This document shows positions 9,228 through 20,296 of a stretch of DNA of 64,000 bases, piece after piece; position 1 is the stretch's first letter; every line of letters starts with the position of its first letter. The notes under the pieces were generated by a model that was not told the origin of the DNA, did no database searches, and was given only the letters and a program-made list of their open reading frames with translations. The position numbers were made by a program, and so were the translations under genes. The DNA is from Rhizobacter sp. SG703 (GTDB lineage: Bacteria > Pseudomonadota > Gammaproteobacteria > Burkholderiales > Burkholderiaceae_C), in contig NZ_JAAZQK010000005.1 of the NCBI RefSeq assembly GCF_012275445.1, forward strand, positions 372,001-436,000, read 5' to 3'.

Positions 9228-10295
9228 ATGCCCCCGACTCCTGATCTGGTCTCCGAACCGACCGCTCCCCAGCTCGCCTGGCCCGACGACAGCCGCCGCG
9301 TCGCCTTCGAAAGCTGGCTCAGGCAATTGGCGGGCCGGGGCATCCATGCGAGCGGCGCGCGCCCGGCCAGCACCGATGCGAGCTTCCGCCGCTACCTGCG
9401 GGTCGACACCGAGGCCGGCACGCGCATCGTGATGGACGCGCCGCCCGAGAAAGAGGATTGCCGGCCGTTCGTGAAGGTCGCCGCGCTGCTGCGCGCTGCC
9501 GGCCTGAACGCGCCGGAGGTGCTCGACTGGCATGCCGACGACGGCTTCATGCTGCTGTCCGACCTGGGCGATCACACCTACCTGTCGCAGCTCGACGACC
9601 GCAGCGCCCCGGCGCTGTACGCCGACGCCAGCCAGGCGCTGGTGCGCCTGCAGGGCATCGAGGCGGCATCGCAGCTGCCGGCCTACGACCGCACGCTGCT
9701 GATGCGCGAGATGCAGCTGTTCCCCGACTGGTACGTGAAGCACGCCGGCCAGGCGCTGACGGCCGAAGAGCAGGGCCAGTGGGCCGACTGCGTCGAGCGC
9801 ATCGTGCAGAACAACCTGGCCCAGCCGATGGTGCTGGTGCACCGCGACTACCACTCGCGCAACCTGATGGTCTGCCCGGCGGCAGGCGCGGCCACCAACC
9901 CCGGCATCCTCGATTTCCAGGACGCCGTCTGGGGCCCGATCACCTACGACCTGGCCAGCCTGCTGCGCGACGCCTACGTCGAGCTCGAGGAAGACGTGCA
10001 GATCGACCTCGCGGTGCGCCACTGGGAACGCGCCCGCAAGGCCGGCCTGCCGGTGCACGCGGACTTCGGCGAGTTCTGGCGCGATTTCGAGTGGATGAGC
10101 CTGCAGCGCCACCTGAAAGTGCTCGGCATCTTCGCGCGGCTGTACCACCGCGACGGCAAGGACGCCTACCTGCCGCACCTGCCGCGGGTGTGGCGCTATG
10201 CACACCGCACCGCGAGCCGCTACAACGGGCTGGGCGCACTGGCGCGGCTGCTGGAGCGCCTCGTCGGCGAGACGCGCCAGGACGTCTTCAGGTAG
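9228..10295 (+). CDS. amgK: AmgK-like N-acetylmuramate/N-acetylglucosamine kinase (aminoglycoside phosphotransferase fold)
   Basis: Likely phosphorylates the anomeric hydroxyl of MurNAc/GlcNAc in peptidoglycan recycling. The 355-residue product has the APH fold with catalytic motif VHRDYHSRN (His205, Asp207, Asn212) and the metal-binding ILDFQD at about 227-232. In Pseudomonas amgK lies divergent from lptD and next to murU; here the divergence from lptD is kept but no MurU nucleotidyltransferase follows, so the partner must be elsewhere or absent. The gene ends in TAG within a GTAGCCCGGAT sequence, the core of a repeat family seen elsewhere in the window. Confidence 0.85.
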   Translation: MPPTPDLVSEPTAPQLAWPDDSRRVAFESWLRQLAGRGIHASGARPASTDASFRRYLRVDTEAGTRIVMDAPPEKEDCRPFVKVAALLRAAGLNAPEVLDWHADDGFMLLSDLGDHTYLSQLDDRSAPALYADASQALVRLQGIEAASQLPAYDRTLLMREMQLFPDWYVKHAGQALTAEEQGQWADCVERIVQNNLAQPMVLVHRDYHSRNLMVCPAAGAATNPGILDFQDAVWGPITYDLASLLRDAYVELEEDVQIDLAVRHWERARKAGLPVHADFGEFWRDFEWMSLQRHLKVLGIFARLYHRDGKDAYLPHLPRVWRYAHRTASRYNGLGALARLLERLVGETRQDVFR

Positions 10296-10301
10296 CCCGG
10301 A

Positions 10302-11252
10302 TCACCTCGTCTCGCAACCCGCGGCCGCCAGCCACGGGTCGGCGTCGGCGCCGCCGAAGGTCTCCAGCAGGAAGTCGATGAACGCCCGCGTGCGCGCCGG
10401 CACGTGCTTGCGCGTCGGCATCGCGGCATACAGCGTGGTGGTCAGCAGGTGCCAGCGCGGCAGCACGCGTTCGAGCGCGTGCTCCATCAGCGCATCCTCG
10501 ACGACGAACGACGGCAGCCCGGCAATGCCCATGCCGGCCAGCGCCGCGGCGTACATCGTGTCGATGTGCGTCGTGCCGAGCGCCGGGCGTCCGGGCGTCA
10601 GCGTGTACGACTCGCCGGACGGTTCGTCGTCGCCCCACACGCCTTCGTGGAAGGTCAGCTCGCGCAGGAAGGTCGGCACCATCGCCTCGTGGCCGGCCAG
10701 CTCCGACGGGTGCACCGGGCGGCCGCGGCGGTTCAGGTAGTCGGGCGATGCGCAGGTGATGACCTCGGAGCGCGCCAGCCGCCGCGCGACGAAATCGCCG
10801 TCGAGCGGGCGGTCGCCGACCGACAGGATGCTGACGTCGAAGTTCTCGTCGACCGCCTCCACCGGGCCCGGGCACGACAGCTCGATCGTGACCTTCGGGA
10901 ACAGCGTGCGGAATTTCGGCAGGTGCTTGGCGATCTGGTGCACCGCGAAGGCCGGCGGCGCCAGCACGCGCAGGTGGCCGCGCGGCTCGGAAGTGGCGGC
11001 ACTCGCGAGCGCCTCGGCCTCTTCGACCTCGGTCAGGATCTGCTGCACCCGTTCGAGGTAGAGCTCGCCGGTGTCGGTGAGCGCGAGGCGGCGCGTCGTG
11101 CGGTTGATCAGCCGGGCGCCGAGGTGCTCTTCGAGGTCGGCGACGAGCCGCGTGACGACGGCCGGCGACAGGTTCAGCCGGCGTGCCGCCGACGCGAAGC
11201 TTCCTTCTTCAATCACCCGGGAAAACACCCGCATCGAATGCAGCCGATCCAT
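10302..11252 (-). CDS. LysR family transcriptional regulator
   Basis: A 316-residue LysR regulator with an N-terminal winged helix-turn-helix (residues 1-60, including GSFASAARRLNLSPAVVTR) and a periplasmic-binding-like effector domain (about 90-300). Start ATG 11252 is chosen because it gives the canonical MDRLHSMRVF beginning; an upstream in-frame ATG at 11291 lacks family homology. It ends 6 bases from the convergent amgK stop and is divergent from the DUF4148 gene at 11450, which it might control. The inducer cannot be inferred. Confidence 0.92.
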   Translation of the reverse strand: MDRLHSMRVFSRVIEEGSFASAARRLNLSPAVVTRLVADLEEHLGARLINRTTRRLALTDTGELYLERVQQILTEVEEAEALASAATSEPRGHLRVLAPPAFAVHQIAKHLPKFRTLFPKVTIELSCPGPVEAVDENFDVSILSVGDRPLDGDFVARRLARSEVITCASPDYLNRRGRPVHPSELAGHEAMVPTFLRELTFHEGVWGDDEPSGESYTLTPGRPALGTTHIDTMYAAALAGMGIAGLPSFVVEDALMEHALERVLPRWHLLTTTLYAAMPTRKHVPARTRAFIDFLLETFGGADADPWLAAAGCETR

Positions 11253-11449
11253 TCTTTCGCCCTCATTGTTTCTGTTTTGACAATGGGGCATTGAAGCACG
11301 TGCTGTTTATTGATTCAAGCGCAATGTCTACAGTTCACTCCATCGATGAGGCCAACGCAACAGTGACTCACCGAGGCTGGACAAGACGGCTCGAACCAAC
11401 CCCTGAAGCCGCCCTGCCTGGAAACGTCAACCCTCTGAAGGAATTCATC

Positions 11450-11884
11450 ATGACCACCAAGAACTTCGCCGCCCTTGCCACCGTCGCGCTGGCCCTGGCC
11501 GGTGCCTCCGTCACCGCGTTCGCTGCCGATGCCGGCCTGACCCGCGAGCAGGTGCGTGCCGAACTGGCCCGTGCCCGTGCCAGCGGCGAGTTGCTGCCGA
11601 ACTCGGAAAGCTACGGCTACAACAACGCGTCGGTCACGCTGCCGAAGGCACAGGCTGCAGCGACCGCTGACGGCGGCAAGACCCGCGAGCAAGTGCGCGC
11701 CGAACTGGCCCGGGCCCGCGTCGACGGCACCCTGGTCCCGAACTCGGAAAGCTATGGCTACGCCACGCCGGTCGTCGCCGGTGCCGGTAGCCGTACCCGT
11801 GCCGAAGTGCGCGCCGAGGCGATCGAAGCCGCCAAGACGCACAAGAGCGACGCCAACTACGGCGCGCTGTCGACCGGCTACTGA
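11450..11884 (+). CDS. DUF4148 domain-containing secreted protein
   Basis: A 144-residue exported protein with a signal peptide (residues 1-25, ending AFAADA). The mature part holds two nearly identical copies of a unit starting TREQVRAELARAR and ending PNSESYGY (about residues 28-55 and 75-102), then a third, shorter copy starting TRAEVRAEA. DUF4148 proteins are small secreted proteins common in Burkholderiales with no established function. The divergent LysR gene may be the regulator. An imperfect terminator follows at 11942. Confidence 0.85.
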   Translation: MTTKNFAALATVALALAGASVTAFAADAGLTREQVRAELARARASGELLPNSESYGYNNASVTLPKAQAAATADGGKTREQVRAELARARVDGTLVPNSESYGYATPVVAGAGSRTRAEVRAEAIEAAKTHKSDANYGALSTGY

Positions 11885-11941
11885 TCGCCGCGACGGATCG
11901 CTGACGCGCCCGTCGGGGCGCATCGGTTGAGGGACACCGCA

Positions 11942-11971
11942 GAAGCCGCCTCCGGGCGGCTTCCGTCGTTT
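11942..11971 (+). terminator. Probable intrinsic terminator
   Basis: A 9-bp stem GAAGCCGCC/GGCGGCTTC with loop TCCG is followed by CGTCGTTT. The T-run is interrupted, but position after the DUF4148 gene fits termination. Confidence 0.5.
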
Positions 11972-12051
11972 CCGCGCGAGAATGGCGCATCCCCCACCCT
12001 CCCAACGCGGCGCACGCCACCAGCCTGCGCCGCGTTGCCATTGGCGCCGCC

Positions 12052-13998
<1,947 letters not shown>

Positions 13999-14003
13999 CG
14001 CCC

Positions 14004-15659
14004 ATGCTCCGAATCACCGAACTGCGGCTGCCGCTCGACCATGCCGAAGGCGCGCTGCGCCCGGCCGTGCTGCAGCGCCTGGGCCTGGCCGATGCCGCGC
14101 TGAAGGCCTTCACCGTCTTCAAGCGCAGCTACGACGCGCGCAAGAAGGCCGCCATCGTGCTGATCTACACGGTCGACTGCGAACTCGCGGACCCGGCCGG
14201 CGAGGCCGCGCTGCTGCAGCGCTTCGCGGCCGATCCGCACGTCAAGCCGTCGCCCGATACCGCCTACCGCTTCGTCGGCCATGCGCCGGCGGATTTCCAG
14301 GCCTCGGGCCGGCCGCGTCCGCTGGTCGTCGGCTTCGGCCCGTGCGGGCTGTTCGCCGCGCTGATCCTCGCGCAGATGGGCCTGCGGCCGATCGTGCTGG
14401 AGCGCGGCAAGGAAGTGCGCCAGCGCACCCAGGACACCTGGGGCCTGTGGCGCAAGAACGTGCTGAACCCCGAATCGAACGTGCAGTTCGGCGAAGGCGG
14501 CGCCGGCACCTTCTCCGACGGCAAGCTGTGGAGCCAGATCAGCGACCCGCGCCACCTGACGCGCAAGGTGCTGGCCGAGTTCGTCAAGGCCGGCGCGCCG
14601 GCCGAGATCCTGTTCGTCAGCAAGCCGCACATCGGCACCTTCCGGCTGGTCGGCATGATCGAGAAGATGCGCGCCGACATCGAGGCGCTGGGCGGCGAGA
14701 TCCGCTTCGAGCAGCGCGTCACCGACGTGCTGATCGAGCCCGGGCCCGACGGGCGGCACATCCGCGGCGTGACGCTTGCGTCCGGCGAGCAGCTGCGCGC
14801 CGACCACGTCGTGCTCGCGCTCGGCCACAGTGCGCGCGACACCTTCGCGATGCTGCACGAGCGCGGCGTCTACATGGAAGCCAAGCCGTTCTCGGTGGGC
14901 TTTCGCATCGAGCACCCGCAGTCCATCATCGACCGCGCGCGCTTCGGGCCGAACGCCGGCAACCCGATCCTCGGCGCGGCCGACTACAAGCTGGTGCACC
15001 ATGCGGCGAACGGCCGCTCGGTCTACAGCTTCTGCATGTGCCCGGGCGGCACGGTCGTCGCGGCGACGTCTGAGGTCGGGCGTGTCGTCACCAACGGCAT
15101 GAGCCAGTACTCCCGCAACGAGCGCAACGCGAACGCCGGCATCGTGGTCGGCATCGCGCCGAAGGACTACGCGCAGGACCCGAACGCGCCCGGCCCGGTC
15201 TCGCCGCTGGACGGCATCGCGTTCCAGCGGCAGATCGAGTCGCGCGCCTTCGAGCTGGGCGGCGGCACCTACGAGGCGCCGGGCCAGCTGGTCGGCGATT
15301 TCATCCACGGCCGGCGTTCGCGCGAACTCGGCAGCGTGCAGCCGTCGTACAAGCCGGGCGTGCTGCTCGGCGACCTGCACCCCAGCTTGCCCGGCTATGC
15401 GATCGACGCGATCCGCGAGGCGCTGCCGGCCTTCGAGCGGCAGATCAAGGGCTTCTCGATGCCCGATGCGGTGCTCACCGGCGTCGAGACGCGCACCTCG
15501 TCGCCGCTGCGCATCACGCGCGGCAAGGACTACCAGAGCCTGAACGTGAAGGGCCTGTACCCGGCGGGCGAAGGCGCGGGCTATGCCGGCGGGATCATGT
15601 CGGCCGGCGTCGATGGCATCGAGGTCGCCGAGGCGCTGGGAGCGTCGCTGCTTTCGTAG
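14004..15659 (+). CDS. NAD(P)/FAD-dependent oxidoreductase (COG2509 type)
   Basis: A 551-residue flavoprotein of the uncharacterised FAD-dependent dehydrogenase family. An N-terminal region of about 100 residues, ferredoxin-like in this family, precedes the FAD-binding dinucleotide fold VGFGPCGLFAAL (about 109-120). Further conserved segments are ESNVQFGEGGAGTFSDGKL and the C-terminal LYPAGEGAGYAGGI, the usual FAD-contacting end. The substrate is not established. It starts 5 bases after the ABC exporter stop. Its TAG stop lies in the left arm of a palindromic repeat. Confidence 0.9.
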   Translation: MLRITELRLPLDHAEGALRPAVLQRLGLADAALKAFTVFKRSYDARKKAAIVLIYTVDCELADPAGEAALLQRFAADPHVKPSPDTAYRFVGHAPADFQASGRPRPLVVGFGPCGLFAALILAQMGLRPIVLERGKEVRQRTQDTWGLWRKNVLNPESNVQFGEGGAGTFSDGKLWSQISDPRHLTRKVLAEFVKAGAPAEILFVSKPHIGTFRLVGMIEKMRADIEALGGEIRFEQRVTDVLIEPGPDGRHIRGVTLASGEQLRADHVVLALGHSARDTFAMLHERGVYMEAKPFSVGFRIEHPQSIIDRARFGPNAGNPILGAADYKLVHHAANGRSVYSFCMCPGGTVVAATSEVGRVVTNGMSQYSRNERNANAGIVVGIAPKDYAQDPNAPGPVSPLDGIAFQRQIESRAFELGGGTYEAPGQLVGDFIHGRRSRELGSVQPSYKPGVLLGDLHPSLPGYAIDAIREALPAFERQIKGFSMPDAVLTGVETRTSSPLRITRGKDYQSLNVKGLYPAGEGAGYAGGIMSAGVDGIEVAEALGASLLS

Positions 15660-15693
15660 CCGGATGCCAATCCGGGATTGGCATCCGGGCTAC
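15656..15693. repeat. REP-like palindrome supplying stop codons to two convergent genes
   Basis: Left arm GTAGCC-GGATGCCAATCC pairs with the right arm over about 18 bp with one bulged base. The TAG at 15657-15659 is the stop of the FAD oxidoreductase, and the TAG on the minus strand (15690-15692) is the stop of the M20 hydrolase. The GTAGCCCGGAT core recurs at 10291 and at 36003-36069. It may also act as a bidirectional terminator. Confidence 0.75.
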
Positions 15694-17027
15694 GGCTGCA
15701 CCAGGAAATCCAGCGCCAGCGTCGCGAGCGCCTTCACGCCCAACCGCATCGCGCCTTCGTCGAAGTCGAACTCCGGCGCGTGGTTCGGCGGCGCGTTCTG
15801 CGGCGTCTTGCCGGGCGGCGTCGCGCCGAGGATGAAGAACAGCCCCGGCACCTGCTTCTGGTACTCCGAGAAGTCCTCCGACGCGCTGATCTTCGGCAGC
15901 TCGATCACCCGGTCGCCGCTCGCGCGCTGCAGCGACGGCATCATCCGCGCCAGCAGCTCGCGCGGGTTGTCGGTGACCGCATAGGTGGTCGGCCCGAAAC
16001 TGACGCTCGCCTGCGCACCGCTGGCCGCGGCGATCGATTCAGCGGTCGTCACGATGCGGCGCTTCGCATCCTCGCGCATCTCCTCGTCGAAGCTGCGCAG
16101 CGTGCCGCGCATCTCGACGCTGTCGGGCAGCACGTTCTCGCGGTTGCCGCCGTGGATCGACGAGATGCTCAGCACCGCCGGCTCGTGGCTGATGTTGAGC
16201 TGACGGCTGACGATGGTCTGCAGGCCGGTGACGATCTGCGCCGCGACGACGATCGGGTCGACCCCGGCCCACGGCGCGCCGCCGTGCGTCCCGCGGCCTC
16301 GCACCGTGATGCGCAGCGAATCGGCGCCGGCCAGCATCGGCCCGCCCCGCACGCCGAGCAGGCCCGAGGCCAGGTTCGGCGACAGGTGCAGGCCGAACAC
16401 CGCGTCGACCTTCGGCCGCTCGAGCACGCCTTCCTCGACCATCGCCCGCGCGCCCCAGCTGTCGGCGGCGGTCGACGGCAGGTCGGCCAGGCCTTCCTCG
16501 GCCGGCTGGAAGATGAACTTCACCGTGCCGGGGAGCTGCGCGCGCAGCCCGGCCAGCAGCTCGGCCACGCCCATCAGCATCGCGGTGTGGCCGTCGTGCC
16601 CGCAGGCGTGCATCACCGGCACCTGCGCGCCCTGGTAGCGGCCGGTCTGTTGCGACGCGAACGGCAGGTTGGTCGCCTCGGCCACCGGCAGCGCGTCCAT
16701 GTCGGCGCGCAACGCGACCACCTTGCTCCCCGGCAAACCGCCGCGCAGCAGGCCGACCACGCCGAGGCCGCCGACGCCGGTCTTCACCTCGAGGCCGAGC
16801 CGGCGCAGGTGCCCGGCCACGAGCGCGGCGGTGCGCACTTCCTGGCCCGACAACTCGGGGTGGGCATGGAGGTCGCGCCGCCACGCGACCACGTGCGGCG
16901 CGATCGCGGCGAGGCGTGCGTCGAGCGGTGCGAGGTCGCTGCCTTGCGGCTGCGCGGCCGCGCCGGCGCCCAGCAGCGCCCAGCACGCGGCAAACAACCA
17001 GGCCGCCGTGCGGGCGGGGGCACTCAC
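15690..17027 (-). CDS. M20 family metallo-amidohydrolase (hippurate hydrolase-like), exported
   Basis: A 445-residue amidohydrolase that should release an amino acid from an N-acyl or N-aryl amide. It carries a signal peptide (residues 1-25, ending GAAAQ), uncommon for the HipO/IAA-amino acid hydrolase branch, so it is probably periplasmic. Metal-binding and catalytic motifs are present: HAHPELSGQE, LRADMDALP, MHACGHDGHTAM and QPAEEG. Four bases separate it from the stop of the second M20 gene upstream, giving a two-gene unit. Substrate is unknown. Confidence 0.9.
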   Translation of the reverse strand: MSAPARTAAWLFAACWALLGAGAAAQPQGSDLAPLDARLAAIAPHVVAWRRDLHAHPELSGQEVRTAALVAGHLRRLGLEVKTGVGGLGVVGLLRGGLPGSKVVALRADMDALPVAEATNLPFASQQTGRYQGAQVPVMHACGHDGHTAMLMGVAELLAGLRAQLPGTVKFIFQPAEEGLADLPSTAADSWGARAMVEEGVLERPKVDAVFGLHLSPNLASGLLGVRGGPMLAGADSLRITVRGRGTHGGAPWAGVDPIVVAAQIVTGLQTIVSRQLNISHEPAVLSISSIHGGNRENVLPDSVEMRGTLRSFDEEMREDAKRRIVTTAESIAAASGAQASVSFGPTTYAVTDNPRELLARMMPSLQRASGDRVIELPKISASEDFSEYQKQVPGLFFILGATPPGKTPQNAPPNHAPEFDFDEGAMRLGVKALATLALDFLVQP

Positions 17028-17031
17028 CGCG

Positions 17032-18507
17032 TCACGGGCAGGCGGCCATCACCTGCGCGACCGCGGCCGTCAGCTTCTTGCCGTAGGGCACGTGCAGGAA
17101 TTCGTTCGGGCCGTGCGCATTGCTCTTCGGGCCGAGCACGCCGCAGACCATCATCTGGGCCTTCGGGAAGCCCTTCTGCAGCAGGCTCATCAGCGGGATC
17201 GTGCCGCCCTGGCCGACATAGCCGCAGGGAGCGCCGAACTGCGCCTGCGACGCGCCGTTCAACGCATCCTCCAGCCACGGCGCGAGGCTCGGCGCATTCC
17301 AGCCGCTCGCGCCATGCGCGCCGGCGCGGCCATCGGCCGCGAACGTGACGCGCGCGTTGTACGGCGCGTTGTCCTCGAGCAGTGTCTTCAGGCGCTGCGC
17401 CGCCTCGTTGCCGTCGATCAGCGGCGGCAGGCGCAGGCTCAGCTTGAACGCGGTGTACGGCCGCAGCACGTTGCCGGCGTTCTTCAGCTCGGGGAAACCG
17501 TCGGCGCCGGTGACGCTCAGCGTCGGACGCCAGGTGCGGTTCAGCAGCGCCTCGGTCGGGTCGGTCGTGGTCGGCAGCGTCGGGCCGCCGTCCGCGCCGC
17601 AGGCCCACGGGAAGCGTTTCCAGACCTCGTCGCCGAGGATCTGCGCGGTGGTCTGCGCCTGCGCGAGCCGGTCGCCGGGAATCTCGCAATGGAAGCTGTC
17701 CGGCAGCAGCCGGCCGGTCTTGCTGTCCTCGAGCCGGTCGAGCACCTGGCGCAGGATGCGGAAGCTCGACGGCACCAGGCCGCTCGAATCGCCCGAGTGG
17801 ATGCCCTCCGTCAGGATCTCGACCTTCAGCACGCCGCTGACCATGCCGCGCAGGCTGGTCGTGAGCCACAGCTGGTCGTAGTTGCCGGCGCCGCTGTCGA
17901 GGCAGACCACCAGGCTGACGTTGCCCAGCCGCTCGCGCAGCACGTCGAGGTAGGCCGGCAGGTCGAACGAGCCGCTTTCTTCGCAGGCCTCGATGATGCC
18001 GACGCAGCGCGGGCGCGGGATGCCCTGCCGGTCGAGCGCCATGATCGCCGTCAGCGACGCGTAGACCGCGTAGCCGTCGTCGGCGCCGCCGCGGCCGTAC
18101 AGCAGGCCGTTCTCGTACTTCGGCGTCCACGGGCCGAGGTCGTTGCGCCAGCCGTTGAATTCGGGTTGCTTGTCGAGGTGGCCGTACAGGCAGATGGTGT
18201 CGGTGCTGCCAGGCTTCGTGGCCGGCACCTCGAAGAAGATCACCGGCGTGCGGCCTTCGAGTCGAACCACCTCGAGCTTCAGCCCGGCGAGCTTGCGGCC
18301 CTCGACCCAGCTCGCGGCGTCGCGGATCACCCGCTCGATGTGGCCGTTCTGCTGCCAGTCGGCATCGAACATCGGGCTTTTCGCCGGGATCGCGATGTAG
18401 TCGGTCAGCGCCGGAACGATCTCTTCGTCCCAGGTGCGGTTCGCAAACTCGGCGATCGCGGTGGCTTCGTCGGGTTGCAGCGGGAGGTTGGGGTCGCGAG
18501 CGTTCAT
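17032..18507 (-). CDS. M20 family metallopeptidase
   Basis: A 491-residue cytosolic di-zinc peptidase of the M20 family (carnosinase/CPG2-like branch), probably a dipeptidase or exopeptidase. Key features are the zinc-ligand stretch YGHLDKQP (about 112-119), the bridging-Asp segment GRGGADDG, the general-base EESGS, the dimerisation-domain EGIHSGDSSG and a late HGPNEF with the last ligand. It has no signal peptide, unlike the downstream partner, so the pair could degrade related substrates on both sides of the inner membrane. Confidence 0.92.
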   Translation of the reverse strand: MNARDPNLPLQPDEATAIAEFANRTWDEEIVPALTDYIAIPAKSPMFDADWQQNGHIERVIRDAASWVEGRKLAGLKLEVVRLEGRTPVIFFEVPATKPGSTDTICLYGHLDKQPEFNGWRNDLGPWTPKYENGLLYGRGGADDGYAVYASLTAIMALDRQGIPRPRCVGIIEACEESGSFDLPAYLDVLRERLGNVSLVVCLDSGAGNYDQLWLTTSLRGMVSGVLKVEILTEGIHSGDSSGLVPSSFRILRQVLDRLEDSKTGRLLPDSFHCEIPGDRLAQAQTTAQILGDEVWKRFPWACGADGGPTLPTTTDPTEALLNRTWRPTLSVTGADGFPELKNAGNVLRPYTAFKLSLRLPPLIDGNEAAQRLKTLLEDNAPYNARVTFAADGRAGAHGASGWNAPSLAPWLEDALNGASQAQFGAPCGYVGQGGTIPLMSLLQKGFPKAQMMVCGVLGPKSNAHGPNEFLHVPYGKKLTAAVAQVMAACP

Positions 18508-18610
18508 GCCGGTTCTCCTGGAAGGAATCCCTTGTGGGGAATCCGAGAGTGTAGAACCGACCGCCCCGGGCTATGCTGATCCGCTTCACAAGACACACGA
18601 GGAGACGGAG

Positions 18611-19405
18611 ATGCGCCACGGCGTCACACGGGCCGCAGGCCTGGTTGCGGTTGTCCTGCTGGGCGCCACCGCCGGCCAGGCCGAGGAGGCGCAGCACCCG
18701 TGGGTGGTTCCGTCACCGCGCGCGGGCAAGGAGACCTATTTCAGCAACCTGGGCTCGGGGGCGCGCATCGAGACGCCGTTCCTGCTGAAGTTCGGGCTCA
18801 GCGGCATGGGGCTGGCACCGATCACCAGGCCGCAGGCGCGCACCGGGCACCACCACCTGCTGATCAACCGCGAGCTGCCGCTCGACTTCTCGAAGCCGCT
18901 GCCGTTCAACGAGCAGTACGTGCACTTCGGCAAGGGCCAGATGGAGACGGTGCTGACCTTGGCGCCCGGCGACTACGAGCTGCGGCTGGTGCTGGCCGAC
19001 GACAAGCACATCCCGAACTTCGTCTACAGCAAGCCGATGCGCATCACGGTGACGAAGAAGAATGCCGACGTCGACCCGGCCAGCGTCAGCCAGCCGGGCG
19101 TCGAGCTGATGCTGCCGGTGGCCGAGGCGGCGGCCGGCAAGCCGCTGCAGTTGCAGTTCCATGCGTCGCGGCTCAACGTGTCGCACATCGCGTTGCAGGA
19201 GAAGGGCACCGGCCACTTCCGCTTGAGTGCGTTGCGCGACGGCGCGAAGCCCGAGACGCTGGACTTCCCCGGTGGGCAGACCGAGGCGTGGATCAAGCCG
19301 CCGCCCGGCCGCTACCAGCTGAAGCTGGAGTTCGTCGACAACCTGGCACCGGCCAAGGTGCTGGCCGCGGCGGCACCGCAGGAGGTCACGGTGCTGCCGA
19401 AGTGA
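18611..19405 (+). CDS. DUF4399 domain-containing periplasmic protein
   Basis: A 264-residue protein with a signal peptide (residues 1-24, ending AGQAEE). The first domain (about 38-145) has the DUF4399 pattern: YFSNLGSGARIETPF, a HHHLLIN run and LAPGDYELRLVLADDKH. The second half (about 160-262) repeats the same fold weakly (LPPGRYQLKLEFVD-like end). Function is unknown; the three consecutive histidines could bind metal. GGAGACGGAG before ATG 18611 supports the start. Confidence 0.82.
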   Translation: MRHGVTRAAGLVAVVLLGATAGQAEEAQHPWVVPSPRAGKETYFSNLGSGARIETPFLLKFGLSGMGLAPITRPQARTGHHHLLINRELPLDFSKPLPFNEQYVHFGKGQMETVLTLAPGDYELRLVLADDKHIPNFVYSKPMRITVTKKNADVDPASVSQPGVELMLPVAEAAAGKPLQLQFHASRLNVSHIALQEKGTGHFRLSALRDGAKPETLDFPGGQTEAWIKPPPGRYQLKLEFVDNLAPAKVLAAAAPQEVTVLPK

Positions 19406-20239
19406 TCACACCGGAGCGAAGCGGCGCAGCCCGGCCTGCAGCGCGGCGAACACCTGCGCCTGCTCGGGCTCGTTGAAGATCTCGTGGAACAGCGGTGCGA
19501 AGGCCTGCGCGGTGACGACCTGCGCCGGTGCCGCCGCCGCGAACGCGCGGCTGCCGGCGGGCGCGACGCAGCGGTCGCTGCCGGCGTAGAGCAGCAGCGT
19601 CGGCACGGTCCAGTTGGCGGCGCGGGCGCGCACCCACTCGCCGCCGTCGACGATGAAGCGCACCAGCCGCGGCGTCACGCGGTCGTGCACCAGCGGGTCG
19701 GCCACGTAGGCGGCGACGACGGCCGGGTCGCGCGAGATCCAGGCCGGTTTCAGCCCGTTGCCGACCGCGAGCGACGGCGCGATCGGGCCGAGCAGCGCGA
19801 GCAGCAGTTTCTGCGCGCCGTTCATGCCGGGGTCGAGCGCAGGCGACGACATCACCAAGCCGTCGACCGGCCGCCACCACGGCGCCTTCGTGTCGGCGGC
19901 GAAGCGCGAGACCACCAGCCCGCCCATGCTGTGGCCGAGCAGCACCAGCGGGCCGCGGTGCGCGCTGCGCGCCGCGTCGACCACGTGCGACAGGTCGTCC
20001 AGCAGGTCGTGCGCGGTCGCGAGCTGCCCACGGCCGCCCTCGCTGCGGCCGTGGCCGCGCTGGTCGTAGGCCAGCACATGCCAGCCCCAGCGGTTCAGGT
20101 GCGCGATCACATGCGCGTAGCGGCCGAGGTGCTCGCCCAGGCCGTGCACCAGCACGACGACGCCATGCGCCGCGGTGCCCGCCGGGTGGTGGGAGAGGTG
20201 CAGCTTGAGTCCGTCGGTCGTGTGCAGCGAGGTGTCCAT
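19406..20239 (-). CDS. Alpha/beta hydrolase, monoacylglycerol lipase-like
   Basis: A 277-residue serine hydrolase without a signal peptide. It has the oxyanion-hole VHGLGEHLGRY, the YDQRGHGRSEG motif typical of monoglyceride lipase/lysophospholipase relatives and the nucleophile elbow GHSMGG (Ser about 103). The expected catalytic Asp lies in the LLLYAGSDRCV segment and His near the C-terminus. Likely acts on a lipid ester. Convergent with the DUF4399 gene with no spacer. Confidence 0.88.
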   Translation of the reverse strand: MDTSLHTTDGLKLHLSHHPAGTAAHGVVVLVHGLGEHLGRYAHVIAHLNRWGWHVLAYDQRGHGRSEGGRGQLATAHDLLDDLSHVVDAARSAHRGPLVLLGHSMGGLVVSRFAADTKAPWWRPVDGLVMSSPALDPGMNGAQKLLLALLGPIAPSLAVGNGLKPAWISRDPAVVAAYVADPLVHDRVTPRLVRFIVDGGEWVRARAANWTVPTLLLYAGSDRCVAPAGSRAFAAAAPAQVVTAQAFAPLFHEIFNEPEQAQVFAALQAGLRRFAPV

Positions 20240-20296
20240 GGCGAGCCAGTCTAGGCAGTGTCCGCGACACCGGCCACCGGGCTTGCCAGGATCGAC

